Assembly (NCBI GenBank): GCA_023078555.1
Contig: CM041197.1
Coordinates: 11,443,257-11,507,256 of the forward strand
DNA: 64,000 bases
Direction: 5' to 3'
From: Ulva prolifera
Lineage: Eukaryota; Chlorophyta; Ulvophyceae; Ulvales; Ulvaceae
Part shown: positions 11,001 to 21,777 of the stretch, piece by piece
How the letters are laid out: every line of letters begins with the position of its first letter
Numbering within the stretch: position 1 is the first letter of the stretch
Translations under genes and position numbers: made by a program
The notes under the pieces: model-generated
Told to the model about the DNA's origin: nothing
What the model saw: the letters and a program-made list of their open reading frames with translations, nothing else
Databases searched by the model: none

Positions 11001-11262
11001 GCCCTGCCGGATCGAGTTTGATGAGGTGCAGCCGCTGTTGGACGCCTGCACGCAGCTGCGAAGCGTAGAGCAGCTTGGCCTGTGCTTTCCAGGGGTCACT
11101 GTGCCGCTGCTGAAGGCGGCGGTGAAGGAGATGCCGGCTCTCAAGAGTGTGCTCTTAGCAGAGGGAACCCCCGCTGCCGGTGGCATGGATCACGGGCTAG
11201 ATGCTCTGCAGGTCCAGTTCCCGGGTGTCACTTTTCGGCGCCGCGTCGGGAATGGATTGTAA
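8041..11262 (+). CDS. Copy 3: BTB/POZ-like and leucine-rich repeat-like protein, join(8041-8334, 9568-11262)
   Basis: Exon 1 encodes 98 residues from ATG 8041. Exon 2 encodes 564, ending at TAA 11260-11262 (662 aa). The donor is AAG|GTACGG and the acceptor GTGCAG|GTTGCAGAC, phase 0, intron 1233 nt. Residues 13-21 are CRKRSHVTL. Residues 37-57 (VVAGS...KRSRLLSGL) resemble the BTB helix-strand core, 66-78 (LPGEILPEDIKLW) the 'spe-f' segment, and 91-103 (EELVTVLK|VADAL) the last BTB helix. A linker with LLRLPEHLLHR follows (about 136). Repeat-region blocks are near 228 (LARALAAHPSL), 255 (WLHSFAACLRPGAL), 359 (CLHSFLSLLSAPEL), 397 (RFPGLKTLHI) and 601 (LGLCFPGVTVPLL). A Cullin-3 adaptor role is inference. 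The intron carries MITE copy B. Confidence 0.88.
8629..8673 (+). other. Intron segment conserved among copies 3, 4 and 6
   Basis: A 45-bp stretch starting TAACGCGTAG, then GATCAGTTCAAA-type and CGATGCAATCGTT sequence, recurs in the introns of copy 4 (14151-14195) and copy 6 (19592-19636) at a comparable distance from the donor. It shows that the intron was duplicated with its gene. A functional role is not shown. Confidence 0.6.
9121..9228. mobile_element. hAT-like MITE, copy B (108 bp), in the intron of copy 3
   Basis: Ends CAGTCTTGGGTC (9121-9132) and GACCCAACGCTG (9217-9228) are inverted with two mismatches. Flanking 8-mers GTGGTTGC (9113-9120) and GTGGGTGC (9229-9236) match at 7 of 8. 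The interior shares CCGGAATTGTTCTATGTGAT with copy C, and it reads in the opposite sense to copy A. The weaker ends suggest that it is older than A and C. Confidence 0.85.
9355..9395 (-). repeat. Dispersed ~38-bp repeat, copy in the intron of copy 3
   Basis: On the minus strand it reads TGTTACAAGG, then AGCCAGCGAGGC, then CGGTAGCACC. Related sequences are at 27231-27270 (+), 31661-31690 (+), 32038-32078 (+), 58187-58222 (+) and, more weakly, 23795-23830 (-). Confidence 0.6.
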
Positions 11263-12117
11263 CTACTGGGTTCCGGTGCTGATCACCACAAGCTCTTGAG
11301 AGTTTGTGTCTGCCATCATGTGTGTCATCGTCGGGCTACATGCGTATCTCTGCAAACAACACAGTGGTGAAGAGGATTCCGGTGCCATGCCCGTTACGAA
11401 CGGGAAGCTGCATCCCAGGGGGTGGGCACATCGCACACATGGAACATGTGCATTGAACAATGAATCTTGCACACAAGTGATCGGCCAGCTCGTTGCAGCC
11501 CAAGTGGCCGCTGAGCTGCGTCGACCAACCTTGAAACCCGTGCAGATAAGGCCCTGTGCGTGATGCATTGTTCTGTTTTAGTTTCGCGGGTTTGGTGTCT
11601 GGGCCACTGTTTACAGATGTGTCCAGTGGGGTACACTGTCCACTGGGCTACAGATCTCGATATGGAGTTCACATGAGTGCAACGGTGGAGCAATAGCCGC
11701 AGGCTAAGCTCTGGGTTATAGAGCTTCTGCCCGCGCAACGTACAGCACGTGCGTCGTACCTGCACTTGCAATGAGCTGCACGCGCTCGCGAATCAGAGCA
11801 TGACATGCACCGGTGTGCCATGAACGTAAGTAGCTCGGCACTGCTACTGCCAATACGCTCTAGCACCTGTGTCCGCCAGGGTACAGAGCTCGAGGTAGAG
11901 CTGAATTTCGCTGACGCGGCCACAGTGACGCAGCAGTGCGAAGCATCGCAGGCGCAGCTACCTCACTGGTGCAACACCCCCCCCTGATGGAGTTTCCTAT
12001 CTATGTACTGTACACTGCAGTCCGTTTGCGTGTGGCGGGGTGCGGGAGTGGGCGTGTTGACAAGTAGTGGCGCTGGTTTGCATGGGTGCACCGTGGTGCT
12101 GGTGGACAGCGTCGTCT
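11263..12117. other. 3' flank of copy 3
   Basis: No gene seen. The first 60 bp contain CTGATCACCACAAGCTC, which recurs after copies 4 and 6 (CTGATCACC(A/G)C(A/C)AG). Further duplicated flank includes CATCCCAGGGGGTGGGC at 11411-11427 and an ATGTGTCCAGTGGGGTAC segment. Short frames in this stretch have no family similarity. Confidence 0.5.
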
Positions 12118-12580
12118 CAGAGTTGCAATAGTACATTTCGTGATAAATTACGTTCAGCAAAATACGCGTATGGTAAGTTGGCTTTAATCTTTGGGGGTTG
12201 AAATGTACGCTGCATAGGCTACATCACTGGCTTGGCGCCTGAGGCGCCAAGCCGGTCATGCATGGCCAGACTTGGTAGTGCCACGATCACTGCCATCTGT
12301 GCTTAGGCACACTATTGCAGAGAATATGTATTGCAGTCCAATATACTAACAGTCGATTAAATGACCAGGTTACTCAGGTTCATCATGCAATGCAAGGGAT
12401 GTTAAAAACCTCCTTTGGACTTGTGGCTAGAGGTGCATCACAGTGCAGAGCTCTAGGCTCTCTCGAAACGCGCAAGTCCGAAACGTACGCGCGTACTACA
12501 CGCTGATAAAAGTACGTTAGAACAAAATACGCGTATTAAACGTACCGAAATCGAAAGATACGCGTGTTAATGCAACTCTG
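12118..12580. mobile_element. 463-bp non-autonomous DNA element with inverted ends
   Basis: It starts CAGAGTTGCA (12118-12127) and ends TGCAACTCTG (12571-12580), a perfect 10-bp inverted repeat. A palindrome ATACGCGTAT lies exactly 44 bp in from each end (12162-12171 and 12527-12536), and the bases between are partly complementary. Flanking 7-mers GTCGTCT and GACGTCT match at 6 of 7, so the target duplication is uncertain. It holds no coding frame but has a 12-bp inverted repeat at 12229-12253. I cannot name the superfamily. Confidence 0.7.
12229..12253. repeat. Perfect inverted repeat, 12-bp arms, 1-nt spacer
   Basis: GGCTTGGCGCCT at 12229-12240 is the exact reverse complement of 12242-12253. 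It lies inside the 463-bp element and would form a stable hairpin or cruciform. Confidence 0.95.
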
Positions 12581-13383
12581 GACGTCTGAGTACTAGTGCT
12601 GATCTATATCTCAGCAGAGCTGCTCTACATGTCTCCATATGCAGTGACATTGGTGACTCACATGGCGGTGGTCACAGTGACTCCACATGCGCTTGTTCCA
12701 GTTCGAGGCGGGCGAGCACATCCCGCGGATATCGATGCTTTTACCTGCCCATCAGACTTTGTCCTCGTAAATTGCTGCAGCCCCCTTGTACCACAAGTAG
12801 GCACAAGTAGGAGCAGCCGCGTGGCCCTGGGGCGGCATGGCGTGGCAGAGTGTCGTGGAGAGGTACCGCAAACCACTGTACTGTGTACCGGCTCCGGAGC
12901 CTGGATCCAGGCTTGCCACGCAGCTGGGGACTACTAGTAGCTAGCAATAGGGCTCCTGTAGGATTCCCGCCGACGGCCCTGCCCGCGTCTGTGGCCACGG
13001 GGGCGCACGACACAAACGTGGGCTTCTCGGCGGTGAGCTCAAGTCGGTGCATGTCCGTCGGGCTGCCGGGCAGCTGCGCCGTCAATCCAGCGGAGGTATT
13101 GCTGATGCGCAGCTTGAGGCTGGGGCGCGGCAACGCGGCCCTGCGGCCCTTTGCCGACCTGGGTGCGCATGCATGCAATTCTCCTCTGCGCGTCCACTCG
13201 CTGCGGCCTAGGCTTGCAAGAGGGCTGCTGTGCGAGGACGACTTGAATCTCTACATAGTGCTCAGTCGCTGTCGGCATATGCATATGCATATGCGGTCTA
13301 TGCGGTCCCTTCAATTCGGAGTTGTCAATGTCCAATAGGATACGGCTCAGTAAATTCAGATTATACTTTGCTTTACTGTCAAA
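12581..13383. other. Intergenic region upstream of copy 4
   Basis: No gene seen. Contains a short GCATAT repeat (13274-13293, GCATATGCATATGCATATGC). Open frames of about 110-160 codons run over both strands here without family similarity or biased codon use, so I do not call them. Confidence 0.4.
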
Positions 13384-13580
13384 TGCGTGGCAAGCAGGGG
13401 CCTCGTCAAAGTGAGGCCGACCATGTAGTCGCATGCATGTGCTGATCACGCTGGACTGCGTTGCGGAATTGCGTTTCAAAATCGCAGTGAAGAGAATCAT
13501 AAATGCACATAATTTGAAGATTTCCACCATGCCACATCTTTCCTAATCCTCTATGTAAACAAAGGTTCCCCGAGCGCAAG
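13384..13580 (+). promoter_or_regulatory. Conserved upstream module of copy 4 (putative promoter)
   Basis: It carries the same ordered blocks as upstream of copy 3: GCGTGGCAAGCAG, GTCGCATGCATG, GGACTGCGTTGCGGAATTGC, CGTTTCAAAA and GCAGTGAAGAG. It then runs directly into the start at 13581. Confidence 0.4.
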
Positions 13581-16362
13581 ATGGCGGACGAGCGTGGTAT
13601 GCCAGATCCCGGCGCCTGCCGAAAGAGGAGTCACGTCGTCCTGGCGGGAGAACTGCAAGACCTGGCCTCAAATGGGAGTGGTCATGCGGTTGTAGCTGGG
13701 AGGTGCATCTCGCGTGAAGGTCTCAAACGATCGCGCCTTCTGTCAGGGCTTGGGGACACGGAAGGCCTTGCTCCGCTCCCAGGCGATATATCGCCCGAAG
13801 ACATTAAGATGTGGGATACAGCCGTTCTGTTCAACACGAAGTTGTGTCCTGATGAGCTCGTGGCTGTGCTGAAGGTACGGCACCGTCTTGCTGCTGTCCG
13901 TCTGCACATGCTCGGACCGCGGTCATGCACATGGCTACGATTTACGTTCCTTTGCTGAGGACCAGGCCATGTGCTGAGGAAGCTATCTGCGTTGCGGATG
14001 TGCGTGATGCCGACGTCACTGCACGTGTGGAGCACTTGATCCCGACCGTACGTTACCCGTCACAAAAGGCCACACACGATTTAGCTGTTGACATTGATTT
14101 TGCACCTTTGTTTTTCTGAGGAGCGCAGCTGTTGCTCGTGATATGCCCGGTAACGCGTAGTCGATCAGTTCAAATGTCCGAGCGATGCAATCGTTCTTTT
14201 CGTGAACTCTCCAGTCAAGTACCAGCTCAAGCCAACGCAGCTGAGATCGCATTCTGCGACATCGTACGCGTACTGCATTGCCCCACCAGGCATTTTCTCG
14301 CGCAAAGGTCATTGTGCCATTGACCTGGCAGCTGGACATTGAGACCTCGAAACTGAGCATTTTGGCTCAGAAGCTGCAGCTCTGCCAGCGCAATTGTCCA
14401 CACTTGGCCGTGGTGCGTAGTGTCAAGTCTGCAGTTCTGAACCGCTCTGTCTCTTGCTGTTCTGTGTAGCCTTGGCACTGCACCCTTGCTCCACCCGAAG
14501 TGCTACCTCTGCCCACGAGCACGAGCGGCATCACGAGCACCATCAACACGGCTGCGAGGGCTGTGCACAGATGCCTGAGGCCAGTGCTGCTGCCGTGCAC
14601 ACAGCGATGCACAGTGCCCCCAGTTGTAATCGTACTTTCCTGACGCGATGAGCCAGCTGTGCAGGTTGCAGACGCGCTGGGCGACCAGGGCGCCAAGGCG
14701 TGGGTGGACAGCCTAGCAGCGACAGTTGCCGCAACAGACTGGAGCGACAGTGACACCTCAGACGCCATGCTCTGCACGCTCCTCCGCCTGCCCGAGCACA
14801 TCCTCCACCGCGTCATGTCTGCCTGCCTTGTTGACACCGACCTCAGCCGCCTCCTCGACCGGCTTCCTGCGCACCTGCATGTCGCGGCCGTCTCCGGCGC
14901 CCTGACGGACGGCGATCTAATTTTTGCGTACAATGACGATACACACGTCCTGGCGGCGCTGCCGTGGGCCTCGTTCCCGGCTCCCGGCCTGCAGGAGGTC
15001 CACATGTGCATGGGCGAGTGGGACGGTGTGCCTGCTGTCGGGGGTGGCCTCCTCGCGCGAGCCCTCGCCGCCCACCCGTCCCTCACCCGCCTCGTCTGTG
15101 ACGACATGGACGCCCCACTCACGCCGCAGTGGCTGGACAGCTTTGCGGACTGCCTCCGCCCCGGCGCCCTGCCGAACCTCGTGGACCTGAGCCTCCGCGT
15201 CATCGCCCACCCCGGCGGCTACATAGCCCTCGCCGCCTGCCTCCGCCTCCTGCCCGCCCTGACCTCCCTCCACGCGACCTTTCATCACGACGACGAGCAG
15301 CGCCCTGTGGCCGTATCGCTCGCAGCATACGCGCGCCTTGCAGGCGCCGCAGCGAGTCTTCCTCGCTTGCAGACGCTCACCGTATCGATATCTGCGGACA
15401 GCACCCTGGACGGTGCAGAGATGAAGGAGCACCCGCTGAACTGCACACACTCCTTTCTTTCCCTTCTCAGTGCGCCAGAGCTGCACGCTATGCGCCTCGA
15501 ATGGAGCCCGTCCGGCGTCCCTGCCGCTGATGTGTTGAATGCAGTCACACGGTCTCGCTTCCCGGGCCTCAAGAAGCTGCACATTGACGCAGTCGTTGAT
15601 GTGGGAGAAGTTGCCCCCAGGGCGCCTGGCGGCTGCGCAGCCCCAACCGAGCTGCCCCCGCTGACAGATCTCAGCATGACTGGAGGCTGCGCGGTGTCCA
15701 TGTTGACCTGCGCCGCAGCTGTGTGCACCGCCGCGGCGGCCTCCCTCACGTCCCTGCAGCTGGACCCCCCCCGGCCTTGGACGTGCAATTACCCTGTCAA
15801 ATGCGGGGTGAAGCAGTTGCGGTATGTGTTGCAGCCGTTTTGGCAACGAGTTGGGCGTTGCTCTCAGCTGGCTGCTCTGCAAGTGCATGGTCTGTTTGGG
15901 GTCGCTGTGGTGCCTCCGAACCGTGCCAGCCGCAGCATTGCAGACGCTCTGCGGCAGCTGCCGCAGCTGCGCAGCTTGGGTCTGATTGCGGTCCCTCCGC
16001 CCCACGAGCACCATTGCGACCCCGTGGGGCTGAGCGGAAAAGTAGTCGGCGGCGCTCTCGCCACACTCACCCGCCTCACGGCCTTGACGATCTCTGGGTG
16101 GAGCTGCCAGATGGAGTTTGACGAGGTTCAGCCGCTGTTAGACGCCTGCACACGTCTAACCCGCGTATCGCAGCTTGGGCTGTGCTTTCGGGGTGTCAGT
16201 GTGCCTTTGCTGTCTGCGCTGGTGCCGGAGATGCCGGCTCTCAAGAGCGTGAGCTTAGCAGAGGGAGCCCCCGCTGCCGGTGGCACAACGGACGAGCTGG
16301 AAGCTCTGCAGGTCGAGTTCCCTAGTGTTAGTTTCCGGAGACGTGCCGGAGATGATAAGTAA
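13581..16362 (+). CDS. Copy 4: BTB/POZ-like and leucine-rich repeat-like protein, join(13581-13874, 14665-16362)
   Basis: Exon 1 (98 codons) starts MADERGMPD, carries CRKRSHVVLAG and LKRSRLLSGLGDTEGLAPL, and ends ELVAVLK before GTACGG. Exon 2 (565 residues) starts at GTTGCAGAC after GTGCAG and ends at TAA 16360-16362, giving 663 aa. The 790-nt intron is phase 0. The linker is LLRLPEHILHRVMSACL. Repeat blocks include LLARALAAHPSL, AHPGGYIALAACLRLLPAL, THSFLSLLSAPEL, RFPGLKKLHI, LATLTRLTALTIS and LGLCFRGVSVPLL. It is closest to copies 3 and 6, which share upstream, intron and downstream sequence with it. No frame break is seen. Confidence 0.88.
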
Positions 16363-17273
16363 TGGTTGAACTCTCGCGCTTCATCAGCTGATCACCGCAA
16401 GATGGCCATGGCTGTGTGACTGCTATCATCTCTTGCGTTGTCTATCAACATGCATGTGTCCGCATGTACAGTCTCTTGAGGACATCTCAATCATCATGCC
16501 GCTGCCACACGCTGACCGGCCTCTGCATCTCAGGAGCGCACACGGCAATCATGTGCGGGGAAACGGATCGCAGAGGTGTACGGATCGCATGCAAAGGCAA
16601 CTCTGTCCGTAGATCATAACAGACCTATTCCTTCAAGCGTAAGTTACAGACATTAACGTTATTCAGTACATGTTGATCAGACAGCACCATGGCCGGGTGT
16701 ACCCTCTGGCTGCTGTCCCAGTATGGCGTGACTGCTACGGCGTTCCATAACATGCCTGCACACGAATTCGACTGTCGCCATTGTATATGTTGCAAAACAA
16801 CACTATCGACCATTCCAGTCCAAGTGGCCAGTGCGCTGGCGTCTGGTCAGATCGAAATGTTTGCATGGTCCTGTGCCCAATGCATTGTACTATTTTGAAT
16901 TCGCGTGTTTGATGTGTGTGTAGTTTCCTGCAGACGTGTCCACCAGGGGTACGAGGCTGGCATTCGCCAGCGCATTCTAGATCTCAACAGGCCAGGTGGG
17001 CAGGCAAGTGCACGGGCAATCGCTGCTGAAGTCATAGGTTGCCTACGGTGCTAGAAGCAACTGCCCGAGCGGTGTACAGACTGTGCTGCGTACCTGAGTT
17101 TTTTTTTGGTGCGATAATTGTATGCCCCACGCGCTACCGCCTCGCACGAGCACGCCAGTGTACAGGAGGCACTGCGCATCACCTCGGCGAGCATCCCACT
17201 GCCTGCTCAACACTTTCTTTAGAAAGGCCTTCTCTGGCTGCAGCTGGGAGCACAGGTAGGCAACGCTGTATCT
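16363..17273. other. 3' flank of copy 4
   Basis: No gene seen. It begins with the shared CTGATCACCGCAAG motif and includes the GCAGACGTGTCCACCAGGGG segment found after the other A copies. It ends where the copy 5 fragment begins. Confidence 0.45.
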
Positions 17274-17622
17274 AGAGGTGGAAGCATCGCCGGCAGCGCT
17301 GCCGGCTAGCGCTGCCGCCACGCTCACCCGCCGGAGGAGCTTTGCGGTCTGTTCGGGCCGCCTGATGCAGTGCAGCCGCTGCTGGATGCCCGCACGTACC
17401 TGCGGCATGTGTCGCATCTCGGGCTGTACAACGTTGACTCCGGGCGTGAAAGTCCTCGCTGCGGCTGTGCGCGGGATGCCTGCTCTCAGGAGCATGAGCT
17501 TGAGAGAGCACTCCTGAGTTGCGCGTTCTGGAGGGGGCCAACTGGAGGCATTGGCGGCTCGGTTCCCGGGTTTTCGTTTGGAGCAGTGTCTACCGGCGGC
17601 GTCACGGTAACGTGGTCCTAGA
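17274..17622 (+). pseudogene. Copy 5: 3' fragment of a subfamily A exon 2
   Basis: About 350 bp match the last 115 codons of exon 2: GSxxGSALATLTRLRSL, then VQPLLDACTYLRHVSHLGL, then AAVxGMPALRSMSL. A 13-bp insertion (GCCGGCTAGCGCT, about 17301-17313) and other indels disrupt the frame. It stands alone with no exon 1 nearby, about 0.9 kb after the intact copy 4. This suggests a remnant of a partly deleted tandem copy. Confidence 0.8.
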
Positions 17623-18354
17623 TCTAGAGTGGTTGATGGATTAGCTGTGCCATAAGCCTTGCATACAGTGCTCTGTGTGGACACTGACATATTTTCGACG
17701 GATTCCCCTGCGTTCCTCAACGTTCGATGTATCAGGTCATTCTGAATGACTATTATAAGTATACGGCAGGACGTACGTGATCATGCCTGCAAGCTTGCTA
17801 GTGCGTGAAGGCATGCCCCATCCGTGACATGGCCCTGAACAAGTTGGGGCACTTCATACACAATACTGTGTAACAACAGTCACGTGAGAGTGCACTCTCG
17901 CACAGAGATGCATCTCATGCCTCTGCGAGCTGCTGCCAGCCCTCGCCTGTCTATCTGCATGCCAATTGTTAACTTCGAGTAGTAGTATTGTTGCGTATCC
18001 GGGGTACTGTTGTCCGAGGGAAGTCCTCTACGGCATGTGTCCCCGTTCAGTCGGATGCATCAATGACATCTTCAGGATCCGGCCGAGTCAGAATAAATTT
18101 ACCTGACTGCACTGCACACGCTGATGGCACGTCACGCGGGCAAGGCAGTTTTGGCGGGACTCACAGTCCCGTCTGATGACCTCTCGCCGCTTACAGGCCA
18201 TCCGGCCTGAGCGGTGGGGTGCCCCTCGGGCGCCCCGTCCGCTTGACGCCACCGACCTGTGGCCTCTGACACCGGGTAGGCCGGGTCCGATGGGTGTGCG
18301 GGGTGCCTTCGTTGGCATGTGCAAGGACTGCGGAGACGGCTTGGGCGATGCATA
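17623..18354. other. Intergenic region between copy 5 and copy 6
   Basis: No gene seen. A plain spacer that becomes GC- and GT-rich to the right, where the dispersed repeat at 18355 begins. Confidence 0.4.
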
Positions 18355-18800
18355 GTCCTGGGTGCGGTGCGGCGTGGGCCGGCGAGGCTGCGCGGCGGTG
18401 TGCCGGGCTGGCGTGGTGGGCTGTGGCTCGGTGGGGTGGGGGTGGGTCTAGACCCACCCAAGCTTGGGGGGGGGCTAGGGCGGCCCCCGGCAATCGGGCG
18501 GCCATGATGGGCGGCCTCAGGCAGCAGTGTGTTGGGTTTGGCCCTGTCGTACGGCGGCGGGCGTTGTGGTGTGGGTGGTTGTGATGTTGTGTGTCGGCCG
18601 TGGGGTCTGTGCCACGCACGCACGTGCGTGTGTGGGTTCGGGTTTGTGGGTGTGTGGGTGTCTGGGTGTGTGCTTGGCGGTCTGCGGCTCTGTGTCTTTT
18701 GATGCGCCGGTGGTGGGTCTCCTGGGCGTGGTGGGTGTCGCGTGCGTGCGTGTCTGTGTGTTTGCTTCGTCTGTTTGCTTCTGTCGCGGTGCTGCCCGCC
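18355..18800 (+). repeat. Dispersed GC/GT-rich repeat, copy 1
   Basis: From GTCCTGGGTGCGGTGCGGCG to TCGCGGTGCTGCCCGCC it matches the reverse complement of 31675-32029 closely, for example CCCCCGGCAATCGGGC and CATGATGGGCGGCCTCAGGC. It also has about 90 bp of extra GT-rich sequence near 18600-18690. Long frames on both strands are due to low complexity and do not agree between the two copies, so I regard it as non-coding repeat DNA. Confidence 0.8.
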
Positions 18801-18812
18801 ACACTGTCAAAG

Positions 18813-19013
18813 TTGTGGCGAGCAGTGGCCTCGCCATGGTCAAACTCGGCATGTTGTCGCATGCATGCTCTGCTCACGAGGGACCATTGCGTTTCGAAAA
18901 TGCAGTGAAGAGGATGGCAAACGCAAATCTTCGAACTCTGTCATGCTGCTGCAGTGAACGGCCTTGAACGGCTATGTTAGAACGGCTATGTTAGATGAAG
19001 GCCACTGAGCGCG
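18813..19013 (+). promoter_or_regulatory. Conserved upstream module of copy 6 (putative promoter)
   Basis: Blocks GTTGTGGCGAGCAGTGGCC, GTCGCATGCATG, CGTTTCGAAAATGCAGTGAAGAG match those before copies 3 and 4, although ACTGCGTTGCGGAAT is missing here. A 14-bp direct repeat, AACGGCTATGTTAG, lies at 18967-18980 and 18981-18994 close to the start codon and is absent from the paralogs. Confidence 0.4.
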
Positions 19014-21777
19014 ATGGCGGATACGCATGATAAGCCAAATCCCGGTGCTTGCCGAAAGAGAATTCACGTCACTCTGGCGCAAGATTTGCAAGGCCTGCCT
19101 TCCAATTGTAGTGGTCATGCGGTAGTGGCTGGGAGCTGCATCTCGCATGAAGGTCTCAAACGATCGCGGCTTCTGTCCGGGCTGGGGGACACCGAAGGCC
19201 TTGCTCCGCTCCCAGGCGATATATCGCCCTAAGACATCAAACTGTGGGATACAGCCGTTTTGTTCAACACGGAACTTTCTCCTGACGAGCTTGTGACTGT
19301 GCTGAAGGTGCGGGATCGTGCTGCTGCTGTCTTTCTGTACATGCTCGGGCCACGCTCCGGACCTTGGCTGCAATGTGCCTGCACGTTTCTATGAATTGGC
19401 TTGGATAGAGCTATCCACGGCGGATGTGGCGGATGTGCGTGATGCAGGCATCGCTCCATGTACGGGGCTCGTGATCGCATCCTTGCGTTACACGTCGCAA
19501 CGCCCAAGTATACTTCGGCTGTGAGACATTAAACCCATGTTTGTGTTCAAGCTGCTTTGAGGAACGTGGCTCGTGCTTGTGCAGTGCCCGTTAACGCGTA
19601 GTTGATCAGTTCAAACGTCGAAGCGTTGCAATCGTTGACTTCTCCTGTCAAGTACCAGCTCTCGCCAACGCAACTACATCTACAATCTGCAACATAGCAT
19701 TGCACGGCCCTACCAGGCATTCTGTCGCCCGTAGGTCAACGTGTCACTGCGATGTCGTTCGCCATGTCGTAAACTGCACAATCTTGTGGACAAGCGCTTG
19801 TGCAGCTGTGCCAGTGCAAACGTTCACGGAACACTTGTCTGTGGTGCATAGTGTTGGTCTGATCCGTCTCTGTCCTTCGCTGTGCTGTGGTGCCATGATA
19901 CCCTTGCGCGCCCCCACTGGGAAATGCTCTGCCAATGCGCACCAGAAGCATTCAGTGCAGAACTAACATGGCCGCGAGGGCTCCCCACAGATGCCTGGGG
20001 CTAACACTGCTGTGGTGTACTCAGTGATGCAGTGTGACCACAGTTGTGAGTGTGCTGTACTGGGGACGCATACGAGACGACTGTGCAGGTTGCAGACGCG
20101 CTGGGCGACCAGGGCGACAAGGCGTGGGTGGACAGCCTAGCAGCGACAGTTGCCGCAACAGACTGGAGCGACAGCGACGCCACAGACGCCATGCTCTGCA
20201 CTCTCCTCCGCCTGCCCGAGCACCTCCTCCACCGCATCATGTCCGCCTGCCTCCGTGACACCGATCTCATCAGACTTCTCTACCAGCTTCCTGCACACCT
20301 CCACGTTGCAGCCATCTCCGGCGCCCTGAAGGACGGCGGCGTTCTGCGCTTCCCATTCGAAGAAGACTCACACATCCTGGCGGCTCTGCCGTGGGCCTCG
20401 TTTCCGCCACCCGGCCTGCAGGCTGTCCGCATGTACGTCTGCGATTTCGCCGGTACGCCTGCTGCCGCGGGTGGCCTCCTCGCGAGGGCCCTTGCCGCGC
20501 ACCCATCCCTCACCAGCATTGAATGTGACGACATCGAGGCTGCCATATCGCCGCAGTGGCTGCACAGCTTCGCGTCGTGCCTACGCCCCGGCGCCCTGCC
20601 GCACCTCGTGGACCTGAACCTCCGCGTCGACGCCCACCCCGGCGGCTACGTCGCGCTTGCTTCCTGCCTCCGCCTCCTGCCAGCCCTGACGACTCTCCAG
20701 GCGACCTTTGATCACTTCGAACCACCGGCCTCCGCAGCGGTTCCGCGGTCCGCCTATGCCCGCCTCGCGGGCGCCCCCGCATCCCTCCCCGAATTGCGGC
20801 AGCTCAAAGTGTACGAAGACAGTTCCGTGAGCGATGACGACTTCGCCAAGCAGTCGTCCAACTGCCTCCATTCCTTCCTCTCCCTTCTCAGCGCTCCAAA
20901 GCTGCACGCGATGCGCCTCGAGTTCAGCCCGTCCAGAGTCTCTGCGGCTGCCGTTCTGAATGCAGTCACGTGGTCTCGCTTCCCCGGCTTCAAGACGCTG
21001 CACATTGAAGCAGCCGTCGATGTGCCAGATGTCGACGGCCTGGTGCCTGGGGGCTGCGCAGTCCCACCAGAGCTGCCGCCGCTGACAGAGCTCAGCATGA
21101 CCGGCCCGTGCTCCGCGTCCATGCTGGCCTGCGCTGCGGCTGTCTGCAGCGCCACCGCCGCCTCGCTCACATCCCTGCACCTGGGCGCCCCATGGCCTGG
21201 CAGGTGCACCTTCGCTGGTAGATGCGGGGCCTCAGAGGTGCGGCAGGTGTGGGAGCCTTTCTGGCAACAGGTCGGCCGCTGCTCCCAACTCGCTGTTCTG
21301 CATGTGCATGGTCTGTTTGGGATGGCTACGTGCCCCGGAGTGAGTGTCAGCCGCGTCCTAGCAGCCGCGCTGCGGCAGCTGCCGCAGCTGCACAGCCTGT
21401 GCCTGGTTGCGGTTCATTCGTCAGACGATTATACCCCCGCGGCGCTGAGTGGTAGCATAGTCGGCAGCGCTCTCGCCACACTCACGCGCGTAATGGCCTT
21501 GACAATCTCTGAGCTCGGCTGCCGGATCGAGTTTGACGAGATTCAGCCGGTGTTAGATGCCTGCAGGTACCTGCAAAGCGTAGAGCAGCTTGGCCTGTGC
21601 TTCCCAGGGGTTTCTGTGTCGGCGGTAGCTGCGGCTGTACCCAAGATGCCCGCTCTGAAGAGCGTGAGCTTGCCAGAGGGTATTTCCGCTGCCGCTGGCG
21701 TGGGGGATGGGTTGGCCGCTCTGCGGGTCGAGTTCCCTAGGATGACGTTTCGGCGTGGTCTCGGCGACAATGTGTAA
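19014..21777 (+). pseudogene. Copy 6: BTB-LRR-like gene with one nonsense codon in exon 1, join(19014-19307, 20089-21777)
   Basis: Exon 1 has the family length (98 codons, MADTHDKPNPGACRKRIHVTL to ELVTVLK). Codon 73 is TAA (19230-19232) where paralogs have GAA or GAG (SPED). The rest of exon 1 stays in frame and the donor AAG|GTGCGG is intact. Exon 2 is fully open, 562 residues from VADALGDQGDKAW to TAA 21775-21777, with all repeat-region blocks. The 781-nt intron has CTGTGCAG as acceptor. A single base change therefore separates it from an intact gene. It may be a very young pseudogene, a stop allele, a sequencing error, or a gene using a later start such as ATG 20191. Subfamily A. Confidence 0.75.

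Noticed and set aside
14917-16014. A 365-codon minus-strand frame opposite copy 4
   Set aside because: Antisense shadow of the family exon. Similar shadows lie opposite copies 1, 3 and 6 without conserved products of their own.
18132-18877. Long low-complexity frames in the GC/GT-rich repeat, and similar frames at 31614-32211
   Set aside because: The two repeat copies do not share a common open frame, and the translations are Pro/Arg/Thr or Gly/Val runs.
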